A stretch of 64,000 nt of DNA from contig NZ_JAJUJJ010000002.1 of assembly GCF_029265375.1 (NCBI RefSeq), positions 116,175 to 180,174 of the forward strand, written 5' to 3'. Shown in pieces: positions 18,502-27,297 of the stretch (its first letter is position 1; each line of letters starts with the position of its first letter). Below the pieces are notes generated by a model that was given only the letters and a program-made list of their open reading frames with translations, had not been told where the DNA came from and searched no databases. Source of the stretch: Nesterenkonia sp. (GTDB lineage: Bacteria; Actinomycetota; Actinomycetes; Actinomycetales; Micrococcaceae). The position numbers were made by a program, and so were the translations under genes.

Positions 18502-20031
18502 ATGACCGCGGCTGTCGAAGACTCTGTCTCCACTGCTGACCCGCACAGAACCGTGCTCGAGGTCAGGGGGTTGTCGAAGAGTTATCCGGGAGTCACCGCT
18601 CTGGACGCCGTGGACTTCGAACTCCGGGAGGGCGAAGTCCACGCTATCGTCGGCGAGAACGGCGCAGGAAAATCTACGCTGATCAAGATTCTCGCCGGAG
18701 CGGAGGTGCCCAGCTCGGGGCGCATCACCATCAACGACACCACCTATGACCGCCTGACCCCGGCACTGGCATTGGAACTCGGCATCGCTGTCATCTACCA
18801 GGAGTTCACCCTCGTCTCCACGCTCACAGCAGCTGACAACGTCTTCTTGGGCGACTACCTCACGAAGGGTCCGGTGCTCGACACCAAAACCATGAACGCT
18901 CGCGCCGCCGAGCTGTTCGCCCGGCTCGAAGTGGACATCCCCCCTCAGGCTCAGGTCGAAGACCTCACCACCGGCTATCAGCAAGTCGTCGAGATCGCCA
19001 AGGCCCTGTCGAAGAACGCCCGCGTGCTCATCATGGACGAACCGTCGGCACCGCTGACAGCTGCGGAGGTGGATGCGATGTACAACGTCATCGACACCCT
19101 GAAGCGCCAGGGAATGACGATTGTCTACATCTCCCACCGCATGGATGAGATCTTCCGGCTCTCCGACCGCGTATCCGTTCTGCGCGACGGCAAACATGTC
19201 GCCACCCGGAAGACCGGCCAGACCACGCGCGAAGAACTCATCACGCTCATGGTCGGCCGGGAGCTGAAGAGCGGATATCCCGAGCGCGATACACCGCCGG
19301 GCGAGGTCTCCCTCGAGGTCTCAGGACTCACCGGCAACGGAGTGCAGGACATCACCTTCCAGGCGCATGAAGGGGAGATCCTCGGCTTCGCCGGACTGAT
19401 CGGCGCGGGCCGCACAGAGCTCATGGAGCTGCTCTTCGGCAGTAAGCCCGTCGAGTCGGGGGAGGTCTTCTTTCAGGGCCGGCCGGTGATCTCGCGCAGT
19501 CCCGAGCACGCGATCAAGAACCGCATCGCGCTAGTTCCCGAAGACCGGAAGCGGCACGGTGTGATCCTGGATTTCTGCATCAAGGACAACATCGCCCTGC
19601 CGCTGCTGAAGAAGATGTCACGATCCGGGGTGGTGTCCGCCGGACGCGTCTCCCGACTCGCCGAGGAATACATGGACAGTCTTCGGATCAAGGCCCCCAG
19701 CTCCTCCCAGCTGGTGAAGAACCTCAGCGGCGGCAACCAGCAGAAAGTCGTCCTGGGCAAGTGGTTGGCCACCGAGCCAGAGGTACTGATCTTCGACGAA
19801 CCCACCCGGGGGATCGATGTGGGAGCCCGGAATGAAATCTATCTGCTGATGAACAAACTGGCCGAAGCAGGAAAGACCATTCTGATGATCTCCTCGGACA
19901 TGGAAGAGCTCATCGGCATGTCGGACCGCGTGATCGTTCTTCGCGAAGGCCGTCAGCAGGGCACTCTGACCCGCTCCGAAATCTCCCAAGAATCCATCTT
20001 GTCGCTCGCAGCTGAAGGGAACGTGGAATGA
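18502..20031 (+). CDS. Sugar ABC transporter, duplicated ATP-binding protein (RbsA type)
   Basis: A 509-residue two-domain ATPase. First domain Walker A GENGAGKST (51-59), LTTGYQQVVEIAKAL, LIMDEPSAPLTAAEVD; second domain GLIGAGRTELMELLFG, LSGGNQQKVVLGKWL, LIFDEPTRGIDVGA. ATG 18502 has AAGGGGG seven bases upstream; a longer frame to 18457 lacks a ribosome site. The stop overlaps the permease start (ATGA). It is the first gene of a DeoR-linked operon with one permease, a binding protein, a dehydrogenase and a kinase. Confidence 0.92.
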   Translation: MTAAVEDSVSTADPHRTVLEVRGLSKSYPGVTALDAVDFELREGEVHAIVGENGAGKSTLIKILAGAEVPSSGRITINDTTYDRLTPALALELGIAVIYQEFTLVSTLTAADNVFLGDYLTKGPVLDTKTMNARAAELFARLEVDIPPQAQVEDLTTGYQQVVEIAKALSKNARVLIMDEPSAPLTAAEVDAMYNVIDTLKRQGMTIVYISHRMDEIFRLSDRVSVLRDGKHVATRKTGQTTREELITLMVGRELKSGYPERDTPPGEVSLEVSGLTGNGVQDITFQAHEGEILGFAGLIGAGRTELMELLFGSKPVESGEVFFQGRPVISRSPEHAIKNRIALVPEDRKRHGVILDFCIKDNIALPLLKKMSRSGVVSAGRVSRLAEEYMDSLRIKAPSSSQLVKNLSGGNQQKVVLGKWLATEPEVLIFDEPTRGIDVGARNEIYLLMNKLAEAGKTILMISSDMEELIGMSDRVIVLREGRQQGTLTRSEISQESILSLAAEGNVE

Positions 20032-21035
20032 ACGCAAAGTTCACCCCAAAGGTGAAGGACATCGGGCTCATCGTGGTGCTCGCCGGTCTGGTGATCACAT
20101 TCAGCGTGCTGTCACCGAACTTCCTGGATGTCAACAACATCTACAACATCACCCGACAGGTGGCCACCCTCGGCATCTGCGCCGTGGGGTTCACCTTCAT
20201 CCTCATCACCGGGGGCATCGACCTCTCCATCGGCTACCAGATCTCGGTCAACGTCGTGGTGTGCGGAATGCTGATGGCCAACTACGACCTCCCCTGGTAC
20301 CTCGCCGTCCTCGCCGTTCTCGCGCTGGGCACGCTGATGGGCATGATCAACGGCATCATCATCACAGTCACCGGGGTCTCTCCCCTCATCATCACTCTGG
20401 CCATGATGACCGTGCTCAACGGCGTCAGCTACCTCCTCTCGCGGGGCCTGCCCATCTTCGGCTTCCCCAGCGAATTCTCGTTCATCGGACAGGGCACGGT
20501 CGCCGGCATCCCCGTCGCGCTCATCATCCTGCTTCTCGTATGCGCCATCGGCCTGTTCATCCTGAACAAGACCTACCTGGGCAAGTACTTCTACGCCATC
20601 GGCAACAACCGAGAAGCCGCGCGGCTCTCAGGGATCAACACCCCGCGGGTCCTCATCCTGGTCTACGCGCTCAGCGGCTTCTTCACCGCCATCGGCTCTG
20701 TGGTGCTGCTCTCCCGGCTGAGCTCCGCCCAGTCGGCCACCGGCTCCGGCTTCGAGTTCATGGTCATCACTGCCTGCGTCCTCGGCGGGGTCAGCGTGAT
20801 GGGTGGGCGGGGCACCCTGTTCGGGGCTTTCCTGGGCGTGGCCATCATCGGTGTGCTGAACAACGGGCTGGTGCTCCTGAACGTCAACGAGTATGTGCAG
20901 CTGGTGATCACCGGCGCCATCCTGCTGATCGCCGTGAGCTACGACGCGCTCTCCAAATCCTCGAAGGGCCGGATCACGCAGATCAGCGCCATGGTGCTCT
21001 CGGGGTCCAAGAAGTCTTCTGCGAAAGCTGTCTAA
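20028..21035 (+). CDS. Sugar ABC transporter permease (RbsC type)
   Basis: A 335-residue membrane permease with the canonical ITGGIDLSIGYQISVNVVV segment near residue 62, GTLMGMINGIIITVTGVSPLIITLAMM, and GGVSVMGGRGTLFGAFLGVAII. It is the only permease of this operon, so the channel is probably a homodimer, as in the ribose importer. ATGA overlap with the ATPase. Confidence 0.92.
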   Translation: MNAKFTPKVKDIGLIVVLAGLVITFSVLSPNFLDVNNIYNITRQVATLGICAVGFTFILITGGIDLSIGYQISVNVVVCGMLMANYDLPWYLAVLAVLALGTLMGMINGIIITVTGVSPLIITLAMMTVLNGVSYLLSRGLPIFGFPSEFSFIGQGTVAGIPVALIILLLVCAIGLFILNKTYLGKYFYAIGNNREAARLSGINTPRVLILVYALSGFFTAIGSVVLLSRLSSAQSATGSGFEFMVITACVLGGVSVMGGRGTLFGAFLGVAIIGVLNNGLVLLNVNEYVQLVITGAILLIAVSYDALSKSSKGRITQISAMVLSGSKKSSAKAV

Positions 21036-21081
21036 AGGTTCCGGCGATGAGGCCGGGCACTCCACCGTGAAAGGAAAAACA

Positions 21082-22053
21082 ATGGAAAAGGTCATCAGAA
21101 GCGTCGGCATACTGGGGGTTTCCGCACTGGCCCTCACCGCATGCTCCAACTCCGCCGGGGAAGGCGGGGAGGATGCCTTCACTGTCGGGGTCACATTTGC
21201 CGACCTGAGCAACCCAGTATGGGCCGAACTGGTCCAGGAGGCCGAGTCCTACGGGGCCGAGCAGGGCTTGAACATCAATTACGTCGACGCCGGAGACGAC
21301 TCCTCCCAGCAGGTGACTCAGATCGAGAACTTCATCCAGCAGGGAGTGGACGCCATCATCATCTGCGCCGTGGAGTCCAACGCGGTCGCTGGGGTCACCC
21401 AGACCGCTCAGGAGGCCGGCATCAAGGTGGTCGGCTACACCCAGGTGCTCGAGCACTATGACGCCCAGTACCTCGTCGACGCCTACGAAACCGGCTACGC
21501 CAACGGTGAGGCTGCTGCCGCCTGGATCAACGAGAACTACGGGGATGAAGACGTCGTCGAATGGGGTCTGATGGATCTGCCCACCTTCCCGGAGATCATC
21601 GAACGCGCCCAGGGCATCAAGGACGCCGTGGAGGAACACGCTCCGCACGCCGAACTGGTGGCCACGGCCCCCGCCCTGACCGCCGAGGACGGCGTGGCCA
21701 ATGCCGAGAACTTCCTGCAGGCCAACCCCGAGATGAAAATGATCGCCACCATCGGCGGAGGCGGTGCGGTCGGAGGCAATGAAGGGGTGAAGTCCGCCGG
21801 GGTCACAGACTACGACTCCTTCGGGCTCTTCGGCATCGACGCCACGGAGAACGAGATTCAGAACATCATCAACGGCGATCCGCAGAAGGCCTCCATCAGC
21901 CTGGGAGGCGGCCGGCAGCATGGCCGCACGCTGGTGGACATCACCGCTGACCTCCTCAACGGCGAAGACGTCGAACCCGACCAGTACATGCCTATCGAGG
22001 TCATCGATGCCTCCAACGCCGAGGAGTACTACGAGGAAATCTTCGGAGACTGA
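21082..22053 (+). CDS. Sugar ABC transporter substrate-binding lipoprotein
   Basis: A 323-residue RbsB-type lipoprotein: signal peptide with lipobox ALTA-Cys21, acidic linker, then VGVTFADLSNPVWAELVQEAE, QQGVDAIIICAVESNAV, and FGLFGIDATENEIQNIING. GAAAGGA lies seven bases before ATG 21082, which I prefer to an in-frame GTG at 21067. The glycine run near residue 228 (TIGGGGAVGGNEG) is unusual for the family. Followed by a stable hairpin before the catabolic genes. Confidence 0.9.
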   Translation: MEKVIRSVGILGVSALALTACSNSAGEGGEDAFTVGVTFADLSNPVWAELVQEAESYGAEQGLNINYVDAGDDSSQQVTQIENFIQQGVDAIIICAVESNAVAGVTQTAQEAGIKVVGYTQVLEHYDAQYLVDAYETGYANGEAAAAWINENYGDEDVVEWGLMDLPTFPEIIERAQGIKDAVEEHAPHAELVATAPALTAEDGVANAENFLQANPEMKMIATIGGGGAVGGNEGVKSAGVTDYDSFGLFGIDATENEIQNIINGDPQKASISLGGGRQHGRTLVDITADLLNGEDVEPDQYMPIEVIDASNAEEYYEEIFGD

Positions 22054-22068
22054 CCCCTGCCCGTTCCC

Positions 22069-22100
22069 GCTGTGTGCCGGTCGCCCGGCCGGCACACAGC
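22069..22100 (+). terminator. Intercistronic hairpin after the binding-protein gene
   Basis: GCTGTGTGCCGG, eight-base loop, CCGGCACACAGC: a perfect 12-pair stem without a T-tract. More likely an attenuator or mRNA-stabilising element than a full terminator, because the next genes start 43 bases later. Confidence 0.55.
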
Positions 22101-22142
22101 CCGCTCTTGCAAAGCCCCGCCCGGGGAGAAAGACGGAAAACT

Positions 22143-23213
22143 GTGACTCGAGTACTTGTGGCTGGAGATCGTTTCATTCGTCCGGCCGTGTTCCGCGCTT
22201 CTCTGGAGAACAAGTTAGGCGATCGCATCGTGATCTCCGAGCTGGAGTTTCCCTGGCCCGATGAGCCGTTCGGCACGGTGGGCGAAGTCGACGAAGCCTC
22301 GGGGAGCGAAGAGGCGGTGATCTCCGCCCTGGAGGGTGTCAGCGCGGTCGTGACGCAGTTGGCTCCGCTGACTGAACGAGTGCTGGAGGCCTCCCCCCAG
22401 CTCAAGCTCATCGCCGTCTCCCGCGGGGGCCCCACCAACGTGAATCTGGAGGCGGCGCGGCGCAGAGGGATCCGGGTCGCCAACGTTCCTGGGCGCAATG
22501 GCATCGCCACCGCGGAGATGACGGTGGGGCTGGCGCTGGCTCTGCTGCGCAGGATTCCTCTCGCCCATCAGAGCATGATGGAAAATCAGTGGCGCGGAGA
22601 CCTCTATCGCTGGGATGCGGTGGGGCAAGAGGCTGCTGGATCAGTCATCGGCCTGGTCGGCGCCGGAGCAGTGGGGCTGCACGTGGCCAAGATCTTCCGT
22701 GCCATGGGGGCCGATGTCCTGGTATACGACCCTTATCTCCCGGACGAGGTGCTGCACGGGGTAGGCCGGCGAGCGGCTTCGTTGGAAGACCTCTTCCGGC
22801 AGAGCAGCCTGGTCTCGATCCATGCTCGCCTCACCCCCGAGACCGCCAATATGGTGAATGCAGAGCTGCTGGAGCGGATGCCACCGGGCGGGCTGCTGGT
22901 CAATGCTGCCCGCGGCGGAGTGGTGGACTACGATGCCGTGGCTGAGTCCCTGCAGCGGGGGCACCTGGCAGGGGCTGCCTTCGACGTCTACCCTGAGGAA
23001 CCTGTGGACTTCGGGCACAAGCTCTTCGAACTCGCACGGAAGGGACACGACCTGGTGCTCACCCCGCACATCGCCGGAGCCAGCAGGGAAACTGCCCGCC
23101 GGGCGGCTGAGGGCGTCGCGGAGGAGGTCCGGCGTTTCCTTGACGGTGAAGCGGCCCTCAACCCGCTGGTGGAGCCTGAGTCCCCGGACCCTATGTTCCA
23201 GGCGGCGCGGTGA
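22143..23213 (+). CDS. D-isomer-specific 2-hydroxyacid dehydrogenase
   Basis: A 356-residue NAD(P)-dependent dehydrogenase of the phosphoglycerate/hydroxypyruvate type. The Rossmann loop GLVGAGAVGLHVAK starts near residue 168; catalytic residues are visible as Arg in NAARGGVVDYDAV near 257, Glu in FDVYPEEPV near 282 and His in TPHIAGAS near 307. GTG 22143 is used with GGGGAGAAAG upstream. Its stop overlaps the FGGY kinase (GTGA). Paired with a kinase and importer, it probably oxidises a sugar acid or reduces a keto acid of the imported substrate; the exact reaction is open. Confidence 0.85.
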   Translation: MTRVLVAGDRFIRPAVFRASLENKLGDRIVISELEFPWPDEPFGTVGEVDEASGSEEAVISALEGVSAVVTQLAPLTERVLEASPQLKLIAVSRGGPTNVNLEAARRRGIRVANVPGRNGIATAEMTVGLALALLRRIPLAHQSMMENQWRGDLYRWDAVGQEAAGSVIGLVGAGAVGLHVAKIFRAMGADVLVYDPYLPDEVLHGVGRRAASLEDLFRQSSLVSIHARLTPETANMVNAELLERMPPGGLLVNAARGGVVDYDAVAESLQRGHLAGAAFDVYPEEPVDFGHKLFELARKGHDLVLTPHIAGASRETARRAAEGVAEEVRRFLDGEAALNPLVEPESPDPMFQAAR

Positions 23214-24640
23214 AGCTGCTCCTCGGCATCGACATCGGCACCAGTGGGGCCAAGGCGGTGGCCACCGACCTGGCCGGCCGCAGAATAGCGGATGCCTCCG
23301 CTCGGTACCCCACCAGTACTGACGGGGCCGGTGCGGAGCAGAACGCCGAGCACTGGTGGGAGGCGGTGGCACAGATCGTGCCTTCCGTGGTGGCAGGCGG
23401 GGAGGTTCTCGCCGTCGCCGTGACCTCCCAGGCGCCGACCCTGGTCCCCGTGGATGCCGTGGGCAGCCCTACCGGTCCGGCGCTGACCTGGCTCGACCGC
23501 CGGGCCGTCACCGAGGGGCTGGAGCTGGCCGAGACGGTTCCCGAATCACGAAACGGCGCAGATCCGTTCTTCGGGACGGCCAAACTTCCTTGGATGGCCC
23601 GGCACCGCGCCTCTGCTCTCAGCCGAGCGGCATACGTGCTCTCCTCCAACGGATTCCTCGTCCATCGCCTCACCGGGAAAGCCACTCTAGACGACACTAC
23701 GGCCTCCCTCATGCAGGGCTTTGACGAGATCTCCGGCACCTTCGACGACCGGTTACTGCGCCAGGAACCCTCCGTGGGCCTGCTGGCCCCCGTCGTCCCT
23801 TCGACCTCGGTGGTCGGGACTGTCACTGCGCGGGCGGCAGCTGCCCTGGGTTTGGCCGAGGGGACCCCCGTGGTGGCCGGAGGAATCGACTCCATCGGCT
23901 CTGCGCTGGAGGCCGGCGCGCTGAGACCGGGGGACCCGCTGGTCGATATGACGGGTTTCTCCAGCGTCACCATCAGCGCGGTGCCGGCGGGGATCCACGT
24001 CCCAGGGTTCATTCACTGCAGGCACTGCCTTGAGGGCACGGATCTGTTGATCACGGCTCAGGTCACGGCGGGAGCTGCGGTCGACTGGGTGAACAGCCTC
24101 GACTCGACCCGTGACCTGAGAGACGACGAGGCGCTGCTCAGCAGACCCAGGCCGGGCCGTCTCACCATGGTGCCCAGTCTTGCGGGGGAACGTACGCCTT
24201 CGTGGAACCCTGCAGCCCGGGGCATCATCGCCGGTATCGATCTGAGCACGGACGGGACCGACCTTCTGCTCGCCGCGATGGAGGGCAACGCGCTCGGACT
24301 CGCCGCCGATGTGGCCACCATGACCCGCCACGGTTACCCGGTGGACCGGGTGCTCAGTACCGGCGGGGGCGCTTCTTCCCGTGCCTGGCTGCAGATCAAA
24401 GCAGACGTCCTGGGGCTTCCCGTCATGAAACCGAAGAACGGCCACGGCGCCGCCCAGGGGGCCGCGGCGCTGGCCGGGCTCGGGGTGGGCGTCTATACCT
24501 CCGCAGAGGATCTCTACGAGCTGACCCGAAGAATCGATGAGGAGTTCCTCCCCGACACCGGGAAACGGGAAGCCTACCGAGCCGCCCGCCGGCGGTACCG
24601 CGAGCTCACTGCGCTGAACCGCCCCCGACCCAGACCGTAA
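23210..24640 (+). CDS. FGGY-family carbohydrate kinase
   Basis: A 476-residue sugar kinase (two actin-like domains). N-terminal GIDIGTSGAKAVATDL (residues 6-21), TWLDRRAV, VVAGGIDSIGSALEAG near 222, PSLAGERTPSWNPAARG near 322 and the adenosine-binding STGGGASSRAWLQIKAD near 383. It resembles xylulo- and gluconokinase-like members, but nothing in the sequence fixes the substrate. GTG start inside the dehydrogenase stop; last gene of the operon, ending 41 bases from the convergent rhaI. Confidence 0.88.
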   Translation: MKLLLGIDIGTSGAKAVATDLAGRRIADASARYPTSTDGAGAEQNAEHWWEAVAQIVPSVVAGGEVLAVAVTSQAPTLVPVDAVGSPTGPALTWLDRRAVTEGLELAETVPESRNGADPFFGTAKLPWMARHRASALSRAAYVLSSNGFLVHRLTGKATLDDTTASLMQGFDEISGTFDDRLLRQEPSVGLLAPVVPSTSVVGTVTARAAAALGLAEGTPVVAGGIDSIGSALEAGALRPGDPLVDMTGFSSVTISAVPAGIHVPGFIHCRHCLEGTDLLITAQVTAGAAVDWVNSLDSTRDLRDDEALLSRPRPGRLTMVPSLAGERTPSWNPAARGIIAGIDLSTDGTDLLLAAMEGNALGLAADVATMTRHGYPVDRVLSTGGGASSRAWLQIKADVLGLPVMKPKNGHGAAQGAAALAGLGVGVYTSAEDLYELTRRIDEEFLPDTGKREAYRAARRRYRELTALNRPRPRP

Positions 24641-24680
24641 GGGGCGGTGGATCACCTCGCACAGTGCCGCCGCCGGCCTC

Positions 24681-25841
24681 TCACCAGGACATCTGGGTTC
24701 CGCCGACGCGATCGGCCTCGATCTTCTCCTGGTAGCCCGATGCTGCGTAGGCGCCCATGGGGTCGCCAGGCAGACCCCGAGACTCGCGCCAGGCGGCCAG
24801 GTCAGCACGCACATCGGTGTAGAACGCGTCCATGAAGATCTGGTGGGCGCTGAGCACATCACCGGCCTGCTGCGCGGCGGCCAGGGCCTCACGGTCCACC
24901 AGCAGGGCCCGTGCGGTCATCTCCTGGACGTTGAGCACGCTGCGGATCTGGCCGGGGATCTTCTTCTCAATGTTGTGGCACTGATCCAGCATGAACGCGA
25001 CATCGGAGTCCGGGCCATAGCCGCCGCCGCGGATGACCTCGAAGAGGATGCGGAAGAGCTGGAACGGATCGGCGGAGCCGACGATGAGGTCGTCGTCGGC
25101 GTAGAAGCGTGAGTTGAAGTCGAAGGAGCCGAGCTTTCCCACCCGCAGCAGCTGGGTGACGATGAACTCCACATTGGTGCTGGGAGCGTGGTGGCCGGTG
25201 TCCAGGCACACCACTGCCCGCTCCCCCAGTGCCTGCACGTGCACCAGAGCCGTGCCCCAGTCCGGCACATCGGTGTGGTAGAAGGACGGTTCGAAGATCT
25301 TGTACTCCAGCACCAGGCGCTGGTCCCCGCTCAGCTGTGCGTAGATCTGCTGCAGGGAGTCGGCCAGCCGATCCTGCCGGGCACGCATATCGGCCTGTCC
25401 GGGGTAGTTGGACCCGTCGGCCAGCCAGATCTTCAGATCCTGTGATCCGGTGGCGCCCATGATCTCGATGCACTGCAGGTGGTGGTCGATCGCCTTCTGC
25501 CGCACCGCCGGATCGTGGTGGGTGAGACCGCCGAGCTTATAGTCCTCATCCTGGAAGGTGTTGGAGTTGATGGTGCCGATCTCGATGCCGGCATCCTGGG
25601 CGTACCTGGCCAGTGCGGCGAAGTCGTCGACCATATCCCAGGGGATGTGCAGCGCCACCTTCGGCGCCAGCCCGGTGAACCGGTGCACGGCTGCGGCGTC
25701 GTCGATCTTCTCCTCCACGGTGCGCGGGGTGCCGGGCGAGCCGAAGACTTTGAAGCGGGTGCCGGAGTTGCCATAGGCCCAGGAGGGAACCTCGATGGCC
25801 TGGTGCTCCAGCTGCGGGGCGATCTGTTCGAATGTGGTCAT
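24681..25841 (-). CDS. rhaI: L-rhamnose isomerase (rhizobial/Pseudomonas type)
   Basis: A 386-residue TIM-barrel metalloenzyme converting L-rhamnose to L-rhamnulose. Metal- and substrate-binding segments are readable: LEYKIFEPSFYHTDVPDWG, VCLDTGHHAPSTNVEFIV and GSFDFNSRFYADDDLIVGSADPFQLF, which are typical of this isomerase type, and the start SWAYGNSGTRFKVF. GAGGAG precedes the ATG by five bases and overlaps the rhaM stop region. Last gene of the rhaTPQSMI operon. Confidence 0.95.
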   Translation of the reverse strand: MTTFEQIAPQLEHQAIEVPSWAYGNSGTRFKVFGSPGTPRTVEEKIDDAAAVHRFTGLAPKVALHIPWDMVDDFAALARYAQDAGIEIGTINSNTFQDEDYKLGGLTHHDPAVRQKAIDHHLQCIEIMGATGSQDLKIWLADGSNYPGQADMRARQDRLADSLQQIYAQLSGDQRLVLEYKIFEPSFYHTDVPDWGTALVHVQALGERAVVCLDTGHHAPSTNVEFIVTQLLRVGKLGSFDFNSRFYADDDLIVGSADPFQLFRILFEVIRGGGYGPDSDVAFMLDQCHNIEKKIPGQIRSVLNVQEMTARALLVDREALAAAQQAGDVLSAHQIFMDAFYTDVRADLAAWRESRGLPGDPMGAYAASGYQEKIEADRVGGTQMSW

Positions 25842-25847
25842 GTCTCC

Positions 25848-26195
25848 TCAGTTCTGTTCGACGTCGGCCAGCTGGTCCTCCAGATGGAAGACCTCGGTGA
25901 GCTCCACAAACCCGGTGTCCGGCCTGGCGCCGTCCAGGTCCACAAAGAACTCTGCCATCTCAGCCTGCCAGCGGGCGTTGACGTCCTCGGCCTCCATGGC
26001 AGCCTGGGCGGCCTCCAATGATTCGGTTTCGAAGTACCCGATCAGCAGCCCGTCCGGCCGCAGAAACAGGGAATAGTTGTGCCATCCGGCGTTCTTCAGG
26101 GCGCGCAGCATCTCCGGCCACACCTGCCGGTGCCGCAGCACGTACTCCTCCAGCCTCTCGGGCTTGACCTGCAGCTGGAAGCAGACTCGTCGCAT
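25848..26195 (-). CDS. rhaM: L-rhamnose mutarotase
   Basis: A 115-residue member of the RhaM/YiiL family, which interconverts alpha and beta anomers of L-rhamnose after uptake. The family residues are visible: Tyr18 and His22 in EEYVLRHRQVWPEM and the WHNYSLFLRPDG stretch (38-49), followed by YFE. The start MRRVCFQ matches the family's usual beginning and follows a GAGAGGAAA ribosome site; the longer frame upstream runs into an intercistronic hairpin. Six bases separate it from rhaI. Confidence 0.93.
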   Translation of the reverse strand: MRRVCFQLQVKPERLEEYVLRHRQVWPEMLRALKNAGWHNYSLFLRPDGLLIGYFETESLEAAQAAMEAEDVNARWQAEMAEFFVDLDGARPDTGFVELTEVFHLEDQLADVEQN

Positions 26196-26214
26196 TGCGG
26201 TGTTTCCTCTCTGG

Positions 26215-26258
26215 TCTCCGGTCCGGCGTATACCCTCGCCGCTGCGCCGGACCGGAGA
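26215..26258 (-). terminator. Intercistronic hairpin after rhaS
   Basis: TCTCCGGTCCGGCG and its exact 14-base complement flank a 16-base loop, five bases past the rhaS stop. No T-tract. A likely stabiliser or partial terminator that raises rhaS over rhaM-rhaI. Confidence 0.6.
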
Positions 26259-26262
26259 GTCT

Positions 26263-27297
26263 CTAGAAGTCGAAGTCGTCGATGTTCTCGGCGTCGAAGA
26301 CGAAGGGATCATCCAGGATGATCTCTCCCTCGGCACCGACGGTGTATTCGCCGAGCCTGCCGGCTTCGAAGGTGTCGCCCTCTTCTCCCTCGATCTGACC
26401 GGTGGCCACAGCATGCGCCGCCCAAGCTGCCAGGTAGCCGAGGTCCTCCGGGTTCCACAGTGCGAAGGCCTCTACGGTGCCGTCCTCCACATATTCACGC
26501 ATCTGGTTGGGTGTTCCCAGCCCGGTGAGGGCGACCTCGCCCGCATAGGCTGAGTCGGAGATGTAGCGGGCTGCCGCGGCAATGCCGACCGTGGTGGGTG
26601 AGACGATCGCGTCCAGATCCGAGTGGGTCTGCAGCAACGCAGCCGTCTGGTCGAAGGAGCGCTGGTCGTCGTCGTCCCCATAGACGATGTCCACCAGCTC
26701 AATCTCCGGGTAATTGGCCTCGAGTTCGGCCTCCATCAGTTCGATCCAGTGGTTCTGGTTGGTCGCGTTGGCGGCCGCGGAGAGGATGGCGATCTGCCCT
26801 GAGCCGCCGATCTGCTCGGCCACCAGCTCCACCTGCGTCTGGGCGATGCCCTCAGCGCTGGCCTGGTTGACGAAGACGTCGCGGCACTCGGGGTTGGTGT
26901 CCGAGTCGAAGGTCACTACCGCGACTCCCACCTCGCGGGCCTCATTGAGGGCATCGCAGATCGCTGAGGGATCGTTGGCGGAGACCACCAGAGCATCTTC
27001 GCCCTGCTGGGCTGCCGTGTTGATGTACTGGACCTGCCCGTCCGGCGTCGCCTCCTGGGGGCCGACCTCGGAGAAGGTGCCGCCGAATTCGTCCACGGCC
27101 TCCTCACCGCCGGCGTTGGAGGTGTCGAAATACGGGTTGCCGAGGTTCTTCGGCAGGAAGGTGATGCTGAGGTCCTCTCCGCCGGCGTCGCCGTTTCCTC
27201 CGTCCTCGCCCCCGCCTCCGCAGGCGCTGAGCATCAGGGCGGCTGAGAGCCCGACGGCGGCGAGCGCGCCGGGGCGCTGTACCGGATGGTGTGTCAT
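26263..27297 (-). CDS. rhaS: Rhamnose ABC transporter substrate-binding lipoprotein
   Basis: A 344-residue RhaS-type sugar-binding lipoprotein. Lipobox MLSA-Cys26 is followed by a Gly/Asp/Glu linker. Family stretches: FLPKNLGNPYFDTSNAGGEEA, EVGPQEATPDGQVQYINTAA, SANDPSAICDALNEAR, and SPTTVGIAAAARYIS; these are characteristic of rhamnose-type binding proteins. ATG overlaps the rhaQ stop as ATGA. The large upstream extension of the same frame is a shadow of rhaQ. Confidence 0.92.
   Translation of the reverse strand: MTHHPVQRPGALAAVGLSAALMLSACGGGGEDGGNGDAGGEDLSITFLPKNLGNPYFDTSNAGGEEAVDEFGGTFSEVGPQEATPDGQVQYINTAAQQGEDALVVSANDPSAICDALNEAREVGVAVVTFDSDTNPECRDVFVNQASAEGIAQTQVELVAEQIGGSGQIAILSAAANATNQNHWIELMEAELEANYPEIELVDIVYGDDDDQRSFDQTAALLQTHSDLDAIVSPTTVGIAAAARYISDSAYAGEVALTGLGTPNQMREYVEDGTVEAFALWNPEDLGYLAAWAAHAVATGQIEGEEGDTFEAGRLGEYTVGAEGEIILDDPFVFDAENIDDFDF

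Noticed and set aside
20983..22095. Long antisense frame opposite the binding protein at 21082
   Set aside because: Composition (Gly/Val/Asp/His-rich) is typical of the antisense frame of high-GC genes, and the sense strand has a clear lipoprotein.
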